A stretch of 64,000 bases of DNA, taken from Odontocerum albicorne. Its lineage: Eukaryota; Arthropoda; Insecta; Trichoptera; Odontoceridae. A model generated the notes under the pieces. It did no database searches and was not told where the DNA came from. It saw nothing but the letters and a program-made list of their open reading frames with translations. Of the stretch, positions 1 to 9,559 are shown in pieces (the first letter of the stretch is position 1; each line of letters starts with the position of its first letter). Made by a program: the position numbers and the translations under genes. The stretch spans positions 16,507,064 through 16,571,063 of the forward strand of contig OX463841.1 in the NCBI GenBank assembly GCA_949825065.1. The letters are read 5' to 3'.

Positions 1-410
1 TTATTTATGACAACGTTCATGATATATAGTAACATAGTTGTTAAAACTTTTGCCTTTCAATCGGGCGTTTCGAAATTATTGGACAGTTATAGGGTATGTG
101 TTATATTCACTAAAAATCTGATCCAACATTTATTTATGACAACGTTCATGATATATAGTAACATAGTTGTTAAAACTTTTGCCTTTCAATCGGGCGTTTC
201 GAAATTATTGGACAGTTATAGGGTATGTGTTATATTCACTAAAAATCTGATCCAACATTTATTTATGACAACGTTCATGATATATAGTAACATAGTTGTT
301 AAAACTTTTGCCTTTCAATCGGGCGTTTCGAAATTATTGGACAGTTATAGGGTATGTGTTATATTCACTAAAAATCTGATCCAACATTTATTTATGACAA
401 CGTCCATGGC
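1..410. repeat. 129-bp tandem repeat, about 3.1 copies
   Basis: Three near-identical units of 129 bp start at 7, 136 and 265, and a fourth begins at 394 and degrades after about 16 bp. Because 129 is divisible by three the array stays open as a 135-residue reading frame, but that frame is only the repeat read through and is not called a gene. The array probably continues left of the window. Confidence 0.9.
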
Positions 411-419
411 ATAATTAGT

Positions 420-545
420 AAAACTTTTAATTTCCCACGGGGGGTATCGGGCTCCATTCGTTCGAAAAAAGAGTTCGTCTAGTAGCAACACTCACCCACG
501 CCGAATAAATATTCGTTTCCTTTCCACGTGAGGGATATTATTATC
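420..545. repeat. Degenerate interspersed segment shared with about 22.73-22.85 kb (inverted)
   Basis: A stretch with TTCGAAAAAAGAGTT, then a CACGTG-containing part, resembles the reverse complement of about 22730-22850, which has TTCGAAAAAGAGTTTGCC and a similar CACGTG part in the same order. The family is not recognised and the similarity is moderate. Confidence 0.35.
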
Positions 546-549
546 AACA

Positions 550-780
550 CGTGTTCCGTGCCTTCTACAGTGGTTCTAAAGCCAACGGTTCGATTACCGG
601 GGCCAAAGGTGGTAACTTGTCTGCCGATCCGGAGGTTGCGGGTTCGATCCCCGCTGGAACCCAGATTTTTAAAAATAGGATTACAGTCTGGTTTTCACTT
701 AGGGCCTATTTAACATATTTCTGGTTGTTTGGAAGAGATTGCCACATGGCATTAAACTCGCCAGGTAAAAAAAAAAAAAA
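550..780 (+). mobile_element. tRNA-derived SINE copy (family A)
   Basis: The head carries a pol III B-box-like GGTTCGATCCC followed by CGCTGGAACCCAG. The body has the family words CTGGTTTTCACTTAGGGCC and GGAAGAGATTGCCACATGGC, and the 3' end is CTCGCCAGG plus an A run. The same order recurs at about 11.3, 16.1, 35.4, 41.0, 49.5, 51.0, 59.7, 60.1 (minus), 61.6 and 62.0 kb (minus), so this is an interspersed SINE and not a tRNA gene. The 5' end near 550 is approximate. Confidence 0.75.
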
Positions 781-844
781 AGACAATATTGTCTTTCAAC
801 CACGCTCTTCGGCATATCAGTCACCAATTCGGATATTATGAAAG

Positions 845-1500
845 TTATAATTACATACATACATACTATCCCGCCACTTCACTGTCAGGATAGGAAGAGA
901 GGACAGAGCGCCATACTTTCCTATCTCGCCACACATCCTTAGCCTTTTCTACATCCATACACCTTCTCATACAACTTCTTCGATTTCTCTGACTTTCTAC
1001 GTTTCCTTCTTAGAGAATATCATTCATTTGATCCAACCACACTTTCATTGGTCTACCTCTCACACGCCTTCCACTCACATTTGCACTATACTCGTATATC
1101 TGATTTATTAATCTTTCTTCATTAATTTGTTCCATATGCCCAAACCATCTCAACGTACTCTTCTTAATCTTACTTAACACATCAGCCTTAAGTTCACATT
1201 CATCCCTTATCACTTGTTCCATATTATGTCATGCATTGTCACTCCACGTAATTACAGAAATATAAGCTTATAAGAACAGAAACGAATCCAAGGAACTCTA
1301 TCACAAAGTTAAGATATTGTCACATTGTCACTCCATGTATTATTCTCAATGCACACATTTCTACAACATTCATTCAGCTCCTCTTAGTCTTTTCCCCCGT
1401 CCGCGTTTCACTCCCATACATCAAAGTTGTCACCAAAATACCATTGTGGACTATCATCATCTTAGCAGATTTTGATAATGTCCAGTGCGAGTATACATGC
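845..1500 (-). mobile_element. Non-LTR retrotransposon (LINE) 3' remnant carrying one 76-bp satellite unit
   Basis: On the minus strand, 1010-1222 reads 70 residues including LRWFGHMEQINEERL and GRRVRGRPMKVWLDQ, the typical C-terminal end of a LINE reverse-transcriptase polyprotein common in moths. Part of the preceding RT thumb region is readable around 1320-1460. Between the two blocks, about 1247-1316 is foreign: it is one unit of the satellite at 2128-3636. It is flanked on both sides by ATTGTCAC, and ATTGTCACTCCA occurs before and after it. Frames are broken, so the copy is dead. Confidence 0.75.
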
Positions 1501-1580
1501 ATATATTTTAGTGCTCGATCGACTGTGTTTAAGTTACAATTGTTACTTATTATTCATCATTGGAGCGCTCTTGGAATCCT

Positions 1581-1700
1581 ATAAACAAGAGCACGATCAA
1601 TAATTTTGCCAATAAACAAGAGCATGATCAATAATTTTGCCTATAAACAAGAGCACGATCAAGAATTTTGCCAATAAACAAGATCAATAATTTTGATTTA
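1581..1700. repeat. 31-bp tandem repeat, about 4 copies
   Basis: Units beginning ATAAACAAG start at 1581, 1612, 1643 and 1674 and contain GATCAATAATTTTGCC; the last is truncated. About 1700-2125 downstream is AT-rich and holds nothing I recognise. Confidence 0.8.
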
Positions 1701-2127
1701 TTTTATTGTTAATTTACACCTTCTTGAAAAGAAAGAATTCAATTTATTTAAAAAAAATATGGCCTTATCAATTGATTCATTAACTCATTTATAGCTATCG
1801 CCCAAGAAGTTTTTCTCTTGGCTTGATACTATTATATTAATAGAGACTGTTGATTTGAATATTTCAACACTCCAACACAGCATCTGCCAATATTCCCCCT
1901 TTAACTTCTTTAATAGTATTATATATACAACGATTGTGGATTGGGATGTTGCTAAGCGGTGAAACAAATTTAGATCAAGCCAGATGTAACATTTCTTTTC
2001 TGTTTGTTTTTCCGTCAACACTTTTCAAGCATTTTGGAATGGTATACAATTAACTCTAGTAAGAAAGCTATTGAAAATTAGTTGCAAACTTTTTAACTTT
2101 TGTTGATCATTCTTTCGTATGGTACTC

Positions 2128-3636
2128 TCGTGAAGACAGGAACAAATCCAAGGAGCTCTATTACAAAGTTAAGATATTGTCACGTGAATACAGAAATAGA
2201 AACTTATGAGAACAGGAATGAATCCAAGTAGCTCTATCATAAAATTTAGATACTGTCACGTGGATACAGAAATAGAAGCTTATAAGAATAGGAATAAATC
2301 CAAGGAGGTCTATCACAATGTTAAGATATTGTCACGTGGATACAGAAATATAAGCTTATGAGAACAGGAATGAATCCAAGGAGCTCTATCACAAAGTTAA
2401 GATGTTGTCACGTGGATACAGAAATAGAAGCTTATGAGAATAGGAATAAATCCAAGGAGGTCTATGACAATGTTAAGATATTGTCACGTGAATACAGAAA
2501 TAGAAACTTATGAGAACAGGAATGAATCCAAGTAGCTCTATCACAAAGTTAAGATGTTGTCACGTGGATACAGAAATAGAAGCTTATGAGAATAGGAATA
2601 AATCCAAGGAGGTCTATGACAATGTTAAGATATTGTCACGTGAATACAGAAATAGAAACTTATGAGAACAGGAATGAATCCAAGTAGCTCTATCATAAAA
2701 TTTAGATACTGTCACGTGGATACAGAAATAGAAGCTTATAAGAATAGGAATAAATCCAAGGAGGTCTATCACAATGTTAAGATATTGTCACGTGGATACA
2801 GAAATATAAGCTTATGAGAACAGGAATGAATCCAAGGAGCTCTATCACAAAGTTAAGATGTTGTCACGTGGATACAGAAATAGAAGCTTATGAGAATAGG
2901 AATAAATCCAAGGAGGTCTATCACAATGTTAAGATATTGTCACGTGAATACAGAAATAGAAACTTATGAGAACAGGAATGAATCCAAGTAGCTCTATCAT
3001 AAAATTTAGATACTGTCACGTGGATACAGAAATAGAAGCTTATGAGAATAGGAATAAATCCAAGGAGGTCTATCACAATGTTAAGATATTGTCACGTGAA
3101 TACAGAAATAGATACTTATGAGAACAGGAATGAATCCAAGTAGCTCTATCATAAAATTTAGATACTGTCACGTGGATACAGAAATAGAAGCTTATAAGAA
3201 TAGGAATAAATCCAAGGAGGTCTATCACAATGTTAAGATATTGTCACGTGAATACAGAAATAGAAACTTATGAGAACAGGAATGAATCCAAGTAGCTCTA
3301 TCATAAAATTTAGATACTGTCACGTGGATACAGAAATAGAAGCTTATAAGAAAAGGAATAAATCCAAGGAGGTCTATCACAATGTTAAGATATTGTCACG
3401 TGGATACAGAAATATAAGCTTATGAGAACAGGAATGAATCCAAGGAGCTCTATCACAAAGTTAAGATGTTGTCACGTGGATACAGAAATAGAAGCTTATG
3501 AGAACAGGAATGAATCCAAGGAGCTCTATGACAAATTTAAGATATTGTCACGTGGATACAGAAATAGAAGCTTATGAGAACAAGAATGAATCTAAGGAGC
3601 TCTATGACAAGATTAAGATTTTGTCACGTGATTGAA
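2128..3636. repeat. 76-bp satellite array, about 20 units, with alternating subtypes
   Basis: The unit is about 76 bp, and its boundary reads GTCACGTGGATACAG or GTCACGTGAATACAG. Two main subtypes alternate: one with CAAGGAGGTCTATCACAATG, one with CAAGTAGCTCTATCATAAAA. This gives a roughly 152-bp higher-order repeat that is locally duplicated. Nearly every unit carries a CACGTG palindrome, so these recur every 76 bp. Single units of the same sequence sit inside the flanking LINE remnants at about 1247-1316 and 4133-4212. Confidence 0.9.
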
Positions 3637-3734
3637 AGACCCTGTACATCCATGGCCTTTTCTACATCTATACACATGCGAGAGTTTATAACATAATTAT
3701 TAAATGATCAATTAGCAATCGGTTAAACGTATCA

Positions 3735-3862
3735 ATTTATTTTTTAATTTTACTGGTGATACGACAAATGAAAGGCATCAAACCCAGATCCATATAAATT
3801 GAGTGTCCACTTTGAATTACCTGTTTTCTTGATTATTGTCCAATTTTTCAACAACTTTGTAT
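3735..3862 (-). repeat. Interspersed repeat X, minus orientation
   Basis: Reverse complement of a segment seen at about 11095-11215 and 18060-18175. Shared words are ACAACAGGTAATTTAAT (diverged here), GGGTTTGTTGCCTTTCATTT and the order between them. It is probably the end of an unrecognised transposon. Confidence 0.55.
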
Positions 3863-3869
3863 ACATACA

Positions 3870-4440
3870 ATAACTTGACTTTCTACGTTTCCTTCTTAGA
3901 GAATATCATTTATTTGATCCAACCACACTTTCATTGGTCTTCCTCTCACACGCCTTCCACTAACATTTGCACTATACTCGTATATCTGATTTATTAGTCT
4001 TTCTTCATTAATTTGTTCCATATGCCCAAACCATCTCAACGCACTCTTCTTAATCTTACTTAACACATCAGCCTTAAGTTCACATTCATCCCTTACCACT
4101 TATTCCATATTATGTCATGCATTGTCACTCCATGTATTTACAGAAATAGAAACTTATGAGAACAGAAACGAATCCAAGGAGCTCTATCACAAAGTTAAGA
4201 AAGATATTGTCACATTGTCCCTCCATGTATTATTCTCAACGCACACATTTTTACAGCATTCATTCGGCTCCTTTTAGTCTTTTCCTCCGTCCGCGTTTCA
4301 CTCCCATACATTAAAGTTGTCACCAAAATACCATTGTGGACTATCATCATCTTAGCAGATTTTGATAATATCCAGTGCGAGTATACATGCATATGTTTTA
4401 GTGCTCGATCGACTGTTTTTAAGACAAAGAAGACATTTAC
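3870..4440 (-). mobile_element. LINE 3' remnant, second copy, carrying one 76-bp satellite unit
   Basis: Near-duplicate of 845-1500 on the other side of the satellite. The minus strand at 3896-4099 reads LRWFGHMEQINEERL and GRRVRGRPMKVWLDQ again. The stretch 4210-4482 reads SKSAKMMIVHNGILVTTLMY, matching the RT C-terminal region of the same element type. A satellite unit lies at about 4133-4212 at the same place as in the first copy, so the two are copies of one already interrupted ancestor. Confidence 0.75.
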
Positions 4441-4489
4441 ACGACAATTATTGTATATATACAATGACTTGTGTAAATACATAATGAAA

Positions 4490-5755
4490 TAAAATAGGTA
4501 GGGGAAATAAAGTCGATCCGAGACCTACTGACAATGTTACTTAGATAATAAATTTATTTATTTATTACGCACTTTGATTTCGTTTTTATTATTATTATTT
4601 TGTTCGACAAACTAATAATAATAGTAAACACAGTTAGCGTGGTAATTGTAGGCGGCTCTCGGCAAACCTTAGTGCGACCATGAAGACACATGCCCACTAT
4701 AAATGGACAGCGCAGAGATGCCGGTCGTTACAGATCCACCTGGTTGTATATTTTTGTGGTGACGACAAACTATAAGATACCAAGTTCACATCTCGTAGGA
4801 GTCAAACTGATAAACATCAGAGGCGTCGCCACACTGTTGTCACTGACATTTTTTGCAGAAATTATCAACTCTATTATAACACTGTTAGAACTATGAAAAT
4901 GTATATACAAGGATGATTGTTGATAAATTATAATTTTCGATCTTATGAATTTATTTATCGAAATTATAACATAGAATATTTTATAGATATGGAAACTCAA
5001 ATTGTATATTTTATCGGTATTTTTTCTTGCATCAGTGTTGAAATTTTAAATTCTCTCACTAATACGAATTCAAGATAATTTTTTATCATTAATTTCGCTG
5101 TATTTAACTGACCTTACTTCTTAATATAGGTCAATTATTTTTTGGTATTGAATTTGTGGGTTAATTATCTTATATCAAATTCAATTAAGGAAGAAAAAGA
5201 CGTTAAAGAATTACACTGGAACTGAATCACAGTGAAACCTCGATTTATTATTCCTCAAAAAATCGTTTTCCAGGTTGTATCGTTTATTTCATACATGTCC
5301 AAATTTATTCCATATACGCAAAAAAAGATCACATCAATCTTTCATTTATGCATCGTGTTACCGCAATATTCGTTTAGAATATCGCAGTTTTTGCATTTTT
5401 TTTATTGTAACGATTTTTTTTTTCAAAATATATAAATGTATTTAGTAGCTTAAGATGTAAACTAAAATAACTGCATAATGAGAGAAACATTTGAGTTGCA
5501 AGGGTTTACTTGAATACTAGTTACTATACGCTGGCCACCGCTGTAATTTCCACCCTTTACCCTGAATATGGTAGATGGAGGACGCAACCTTAAAGGAACC
5601 AGCAATCAACGAAACAAAATCTGCCCCGAGAACTTCGTTTTCGGAAGCATGCATGGCGTTTGAAAATCTTTAATTAAGAAAAACTACAGTTTTTTTATGA
5701 AAATAGAACCGCAAAAAATCAATGAAGATGAAAAACTATTTAAGTTGAATCGAAA
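4490..5755. other. AT-rich spacer, nothing recognised
   Basis: Short reading frames only, no splice-flanked GC-rich exon, no tandem array and no clear transposon end. Confidence 0.5.
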
Positions 5756-5756
5756 T

Positions 5757-8720
5757 TTTTTTTTTTTTTTTTTATTAAACAAGTAAATTATTATACAAAC
5801 ATTTGTCGAGGCTATACCTATGTACAAATTTATTACTTAACTAATCTTAATTATATGTTATAATTTATGAACTTATTTAATCTTATTTTCCTACATATCA
5901 TTTTATTTTATTTATTCAATCTTAATATATGAGATCTTAGAAATAATTAACACCTACATACTACTTATAACTAGATAACAATTCTTACACTAATTATTCA
6001 GCAAAAACAAGTCCACTCGTTCAGGCTACTTGTATTCCATCACATTCACTCAGACCTTGGTCGTCCCAGCTAATACTGAAGGTGGACTAGTCAGGCAACA
6101 GATAATGCTTCGGGAGCTTGTGCTTATAACGGAAGGGTAGGTCGGATTTACTCTCGTAAGCCCCCAGGGCAGCGACTAAGGGATTTCTGTGATTTTGTTG
6201 GCTTTTATAGAACTTCACGGTCCAAGCGAGAATGTGGTGTTGTAGGGTTTCTTCTCGCTGTTCAGCGTGAAGTCGGGTAAGATTTGTTCTGGGATGGGTG
6301 TTAAAAGATATCTTGAATGCCTTGTTCTGCACTCTCTGGAGTTTCAGGTGATCCGTGTTGCTCACACTACCCCAAACGGGTGCAGCATAGGTCAAGATAG
6401 GACGAATAAGGGTTTTATAGAGGAGGAGCTTATTTTTGGGTGAAAGGAAGCTGCGTCGATGAAATATCGAACTGATAGCCCCTATGCCCTTGTGACCCTT
6501 CTGTCTGATGGTATTCAAATGGGTTTTCCACGTCAGTCGCCGGTCAAGGTGCAGGCCGAGGTATTTAACCACGTCCTGCCACTCAACCAGGCAACCACCG
6601 ATGAATAAGGGCATCGACGGCACTCTTTCCTTGATTTTTCGGGAGAACATGATGGCCTCAGTTTTGGCGTCATTGATTTTGAGCCTCCAGTCCTGGTAGT
6701 ATTTCTCAAGGATCTCAAGAGCAATCTGAAGACGGCGACCAGCTCGATCCACCTTGAGTGACGATGCGTAGCATGCCGCATCGTCAGCAAAGAGTGCGAG
6801 TTTACAGTTTGGGGGAGTAGGAATGTCGTGTGTGTAAATGTTAAATAGACATGGTCCAAGTATACTGCCTTGGGGGACACCCATAGGGATGGGCCTGGCG
6901 GATGACGTAGAATGATGAGTGGTGACTGTGAAACTTCTATTGGAAAGGTAGGATTGAAGTAGTTTCACGAGATAGAGTGGAGTGCCAGTGAGGAGAAGTT
7001 TGTGAAGAAGGCCATCATGCCAGACAGTATCAAAAGCCTTCTCAAGGTCCAGCAGTACCATGCCAGTACTTCTGTTCCTATTGAAGCCCATCGACACGTC
7101 TTCCACGACACGGGTAAGTTGCTGGACCGTGTTGTGTCTTGTTCTAAATCCAAATTGCTCATGAGGGAATGTATTATTGGATTCGTGATGGAACACTAGC
7201 CTTGAGGCAACCACTCTCTCAAGGATCTTGCCAAGACCTGGAAGAAGGCTGATGGGCCTGTAGTTAGTTGGATTTTCGGTAGGTTTATTTGGCTTGTGGA
7301 TAGGAACAATGTTGGCTACTTTCCAAATACTCGGAAAATAGCCATTAAGGAGTGAGGCATTTATTATTTTAGTAAGAAAAATCCTCGCTTTGAGTGGTAA
7401 CTGTTTAAGAAGGCTATTGTGTATATTGTCGGGACCGGGTGCTTTTCGTGTTTTAAGTCTGTCAAGGATACGACCAATTTCGGACGGGGTGCAAAGTTGC
7501 ACCTCGTTTTGGTTGGTCGGGGAGTAAGCAAAGCTGGTGAGAGTGTCCTCGACAGCTTTATTGACATCAACATTTCCAAGGTCGGAAGTGATTGAGTACG
7601 TATTCTCATAAGCGTCCGCCAAGGCATTAGCCTTGTCACTGCCAGAAACAGCCAACCCTGAGGCTGTGCGCAGAGGTGGTATGCTTTGAGACGAGCACTT
7701 GATACCCTTGACGACTCGCCAGAGAGTACCGTTACCCGGTTCTAGAGCTGCCAATTTTCTCTGCCATAGCTGGTTTTTAAGTAGGCGGATTTCTTTTTTG
7801 ATTTCATCTTGGAGGACGTTTAGAAGTGTTTTGTCACGTTTGTCTAGTGTACGTCTGTAGGTCTGTCTTTGTTTGTTTTTTAGAGATATAAGGAGTTTGA
7901 TATGAGGAGTAAGAGTTATTTTGTATGGAGTGACAATTTTGAGGGGAACATTTTCATCACGGGCATTATGGATGAAGGTGGAGATGGTATCTATCGCGGT
8001 ATCAATGTCCTGTGGGCTCACCAGAGTTTCTGGTGATAGGCAGAGCTGGTTGTGGAGGTAGGCTTTGTAACCCTTCCAGTCAGCATTGGCGTAGTCGTAC
8101 TGCTCCCTGAGGCTAGCAATCGGCCTCACTCCCAATGTGAAGTAGACTGGGAGGTGGTCTGACGAGAGAGCTTCTAGAGCAGTCAAGCCAGAGATGTTAG
8201 GGTAGTTTTTGACTACGGCAATGTCCAGTGTAGAAGGGCTACGGGGGTTGGTGAAACAGGTATGTTGATTTGGATAGAGTATTTGACAGTTGTGGTTTTC
8301 CATATAATTGTACAGCGTCGTTCCGTTCGGGTTAGCTCTCAAGCAGTTCCAGTAACGGTGCTTGGCATTGAGGTCCCCGGCCATGATGACCTTGGGCCCC
8401 AAGGCCAGCACTGCCTCGATGTCCTTTTCCAGAAGTGAACGATAGCCGGTACAATATGCTGCCACAATTGTGACTGTCTCCCTGTCAACCTTGAGGCTGA
8501 TGGCAGTAGCCTCCAAGTTTGTCAGGGCGGGCGTGAGGAGTTGGGTATGATGGATAGTGTCTCGGATGAGGATCGCGGTGCCTCCTCCTCTACCGGAAAC
8601 GCGATCCGATCTATAGATGGTGAAGCCACCGGTGCCTCTCACACGAGATACAGGTTTTAACCAAGTTTCCGTTATAAGCACAATATCTATACCTGAATTG
8701 TTCATATGGGTGTTCTTTTT
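5757..8720 (-). mobile_element. Jockey-like non-LTR retrotransposon, 5'-truncated
   Basis: The element lies on the minus strand and ends in a poly-A tail, seen as about 18 T at 5757-5774 on the plus strand. The 3' UTR is about 5775-6086. Its ORF is open across endonuclease, reverse transcriptase and C-terminal parts with no stop. The 5' end falls inside the endonuclease domain near 8715, the usual result of incomplete target-primed reverse transcription. It lies antisense and upstream of the first visible tensin exon, possibly in a tensin intron. No target-site duplication could be assigned by eye. Confidence 0.85.
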
Positions 8721-8777
8721 TAATTTTTGTTTTTGGTGCAACTTTTTTATTTCATTTTTAATTACACATATAAACAT
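6087..8777 (-). CDS. Endonuclease/reverse transcriptase ORF2 of a jockey-like LINE (5'-truncated, otherwise open)
   Basis: The 896 residues encode the replication enzyme of a non-LTR retrotransposon. An APE-type endonuclease comes first: ITETW with Glu at about 37, AGDLNAKH with Asp at about 135 and Asn at about 137, and SDHLPV with Asp207-His208. A reverse transcriptase follows: KAPGPD near 445-450, NYRPISLLP near 505-513, LLDLEKAFDTVW with Asp at about 577, PMGVPQGSILGP near 631-642, and the catalytic LFADD near 662-666. The C-terminal part has HLKLQRVQNKAFK. The first roughly 25 residues are lysine-rich and do not look like the family's usual endonuclease start, so the nominal Met is probably an artefact of the truncation. 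No frameshift or stop is visible, which suggests a fairly young insertion. Assignment to jockey rather than a sister clade rests on motif style only. Confidence 0.8.
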   Translation of the reverse strand: MFICVIKNEIKKLHQKQKLKKNTHMNNSGIDIVLITETWLKPVSRVRGTGGFTIYRSDRVSGRGGGTAILIRDTIHHTQLLTPALTNLEATAISLKVDRETVTIVAAYCTGYRSLLEKDIEAVLALGPKVIMAGDLNAKHRYWNCLRANPNGTTLYNYMENHNCQILYPNQHTCFTNPRSPSTLDIAVVKNYPNISGLTALEALSSDHLPVYFTLGVRPIASLREQYDYANADWKGYKAYLHNQLCLSPETLVSPQDIDTAIDTISTFIHNARDENVPLKIVTPYKITLTPHIKLLISLKNKQRQTYRRTLDKRDKTLLNVLQDEIKKEIRLLKNQLWQRKLAALEPGNGTLWRVVKGIKCSSQSIPPLRTASGLAVSGSDKANALADAYENTYSITSDLGNVDVNKAVEDTLTSFAYSPTNQNEVQLCTPSEIGRILDRLKTRKAPGPDNIHNSLLKQLPLKARIFLTKIINASLLNGYFPSIWKVANIVPIHKPNKPTENPTNYRPISLLPGLGKILERVVASRLVFHHESNNTFPHEQFGFRTRHNTVQQLTRVVEDVSMGFNRNRSTGMVLLDLEKAFDTVWHDGLLHKLLLTGTPLYLVKLLQSYLSNRSFTVTTHHSTSSARPIPMGVPQGSILGPCLFNIYTHDIPTPPNCKLALFADDAACYASSLKVDRAGRRLQIALEILEKYYQDWRLKINDAKTEAIMFSRKIKERVPSMPLFIGGCLVEWQDVVKYLGLHLDRRLTWKTHLNTIRQKGHKGIGAISSIFHRRSFLSPKNKLLLYKTLIRPILTYAAPVWGSVSNTDHLKLQRVQNKAFKISFNTHPRTNLTRLHAEQREETLQHHILAWTVKFYKSQQNHRNPLVAALGAYESKSDLPFRYKHKLPKHYLLPD

Positions 8778-8779
8778 TT

Positions 8780-9110
8780 GGGTATGATTTTATATGTTCC
8801 AACATCAACTGTTTTCCCGTACTTATCGTTTAGTTCATATATTCCAACATCAACTGTTTTCCCGTATTTATCGTTTAGTTCATATATTCCAACATCAACT
8901 GTTTTCCCGTATTTATCGTTTAGTTCATATATTCCAACATCAACTGTTTTCCCGTATTTATCGTTTAGTTCATATATTCCAACATCAACTGTTTTCCCGT
9001 ATTTATCGTTTAGTTCATATATTCCAACATCAACTGTTTTCCCGTATTTATCGTTTAGTTCATATATTCCAACATCAACTGTTTCCCCGTTTTTATCGTT
9101 TAGTTCAATA
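8780..9110. repeat. 45-bp tandem repeat, about 7 copies, next to the LINE 5' end
   Basis: Units of 45 bp contain CCAACATCAACTGTTTTCCC and ATCGTTTAGTTCATA and are almost identical. Because 45 is a multiple of three, several frames remain open on both strands (for example ELNDKYGKTVDVGIY repeats on minus). These are read-throughs of the array and are not called genes. Confidence 0.9.
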
Positions 9111-9169
9111 AGTTCCTTCATTGACGATAGACGGAGGAACATTTGACAATGTGTGTGTATTTCTTTATC

Positions 9170-9345
9170 ACATTAATCCCCGCTTCACGCGTTTTTACAT
9201 CTTATCCCGAGGGTGTCTACAAGCGGAATGATGGGTTTAATGTAATTATTGGAATAACACAGTAATTTATTGTTAAATATTCGAATATGGATTCCACAAA
9301 GCAAAAATTGAAACCTTTGATAAATTATATATAGATGATTCAATG
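9170..9345. repeat. Interspersed segment shared with about 43.65-43.76 kb and 15.40-15.47 kb
   Basis: The words AATCCCCGCTTCACGCG, TAATGTAATTATTGGAATAAC and TATGGATTCCACAAAG recur in similar form at 43650-43760, and the last part recurs at 15405-15470. The family is unknown. It ends about 20 bp before the first tensin exon. Confidence 0.45.
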
Positions 9346-9364
9346 TATTTGTTTTTTCTTGCAG

Positions 9365-9559
9365 ATTGAATCACGACTATGCCACCACCCCACGGAACCG
9401 CAAAGAGCTCATGTTTGGAGAGCCCTTGCCTGACGGCGAGGGTCTGACGTGGCTGCAGAGACAGCAAATCCGCCTAAGAGCGCACAAGGAAACTCGCATG
9501 CGTGCTGCACGCCTGCAACTCGAAAGACCGCTTCCAGTCAGAACTTCTGCCAGTCACAG
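9365..9559 (+). CDS. by: Tensin exon a (first visible, internal)
   Basis: Acceptor TTTTTTCTTGCAG precedes 9365 and donor GTAGAA follows 9559. Reads [15 protein letters not shown] to [11 protein letters not shown], with a split Arg codon at the 3' end. The rich [21 protein letters not shown] stretch is basic and helical in character. The exon is 195 bp. Confidence 0.8.

Noticed and set aside
7..414. 135-residue open frame
   Set aside because: It is the 129-bp tandem repeat read in frame; the same applies to the frames in 8727-9146, 32785-32973, 40354-40674 and 48701-49159.
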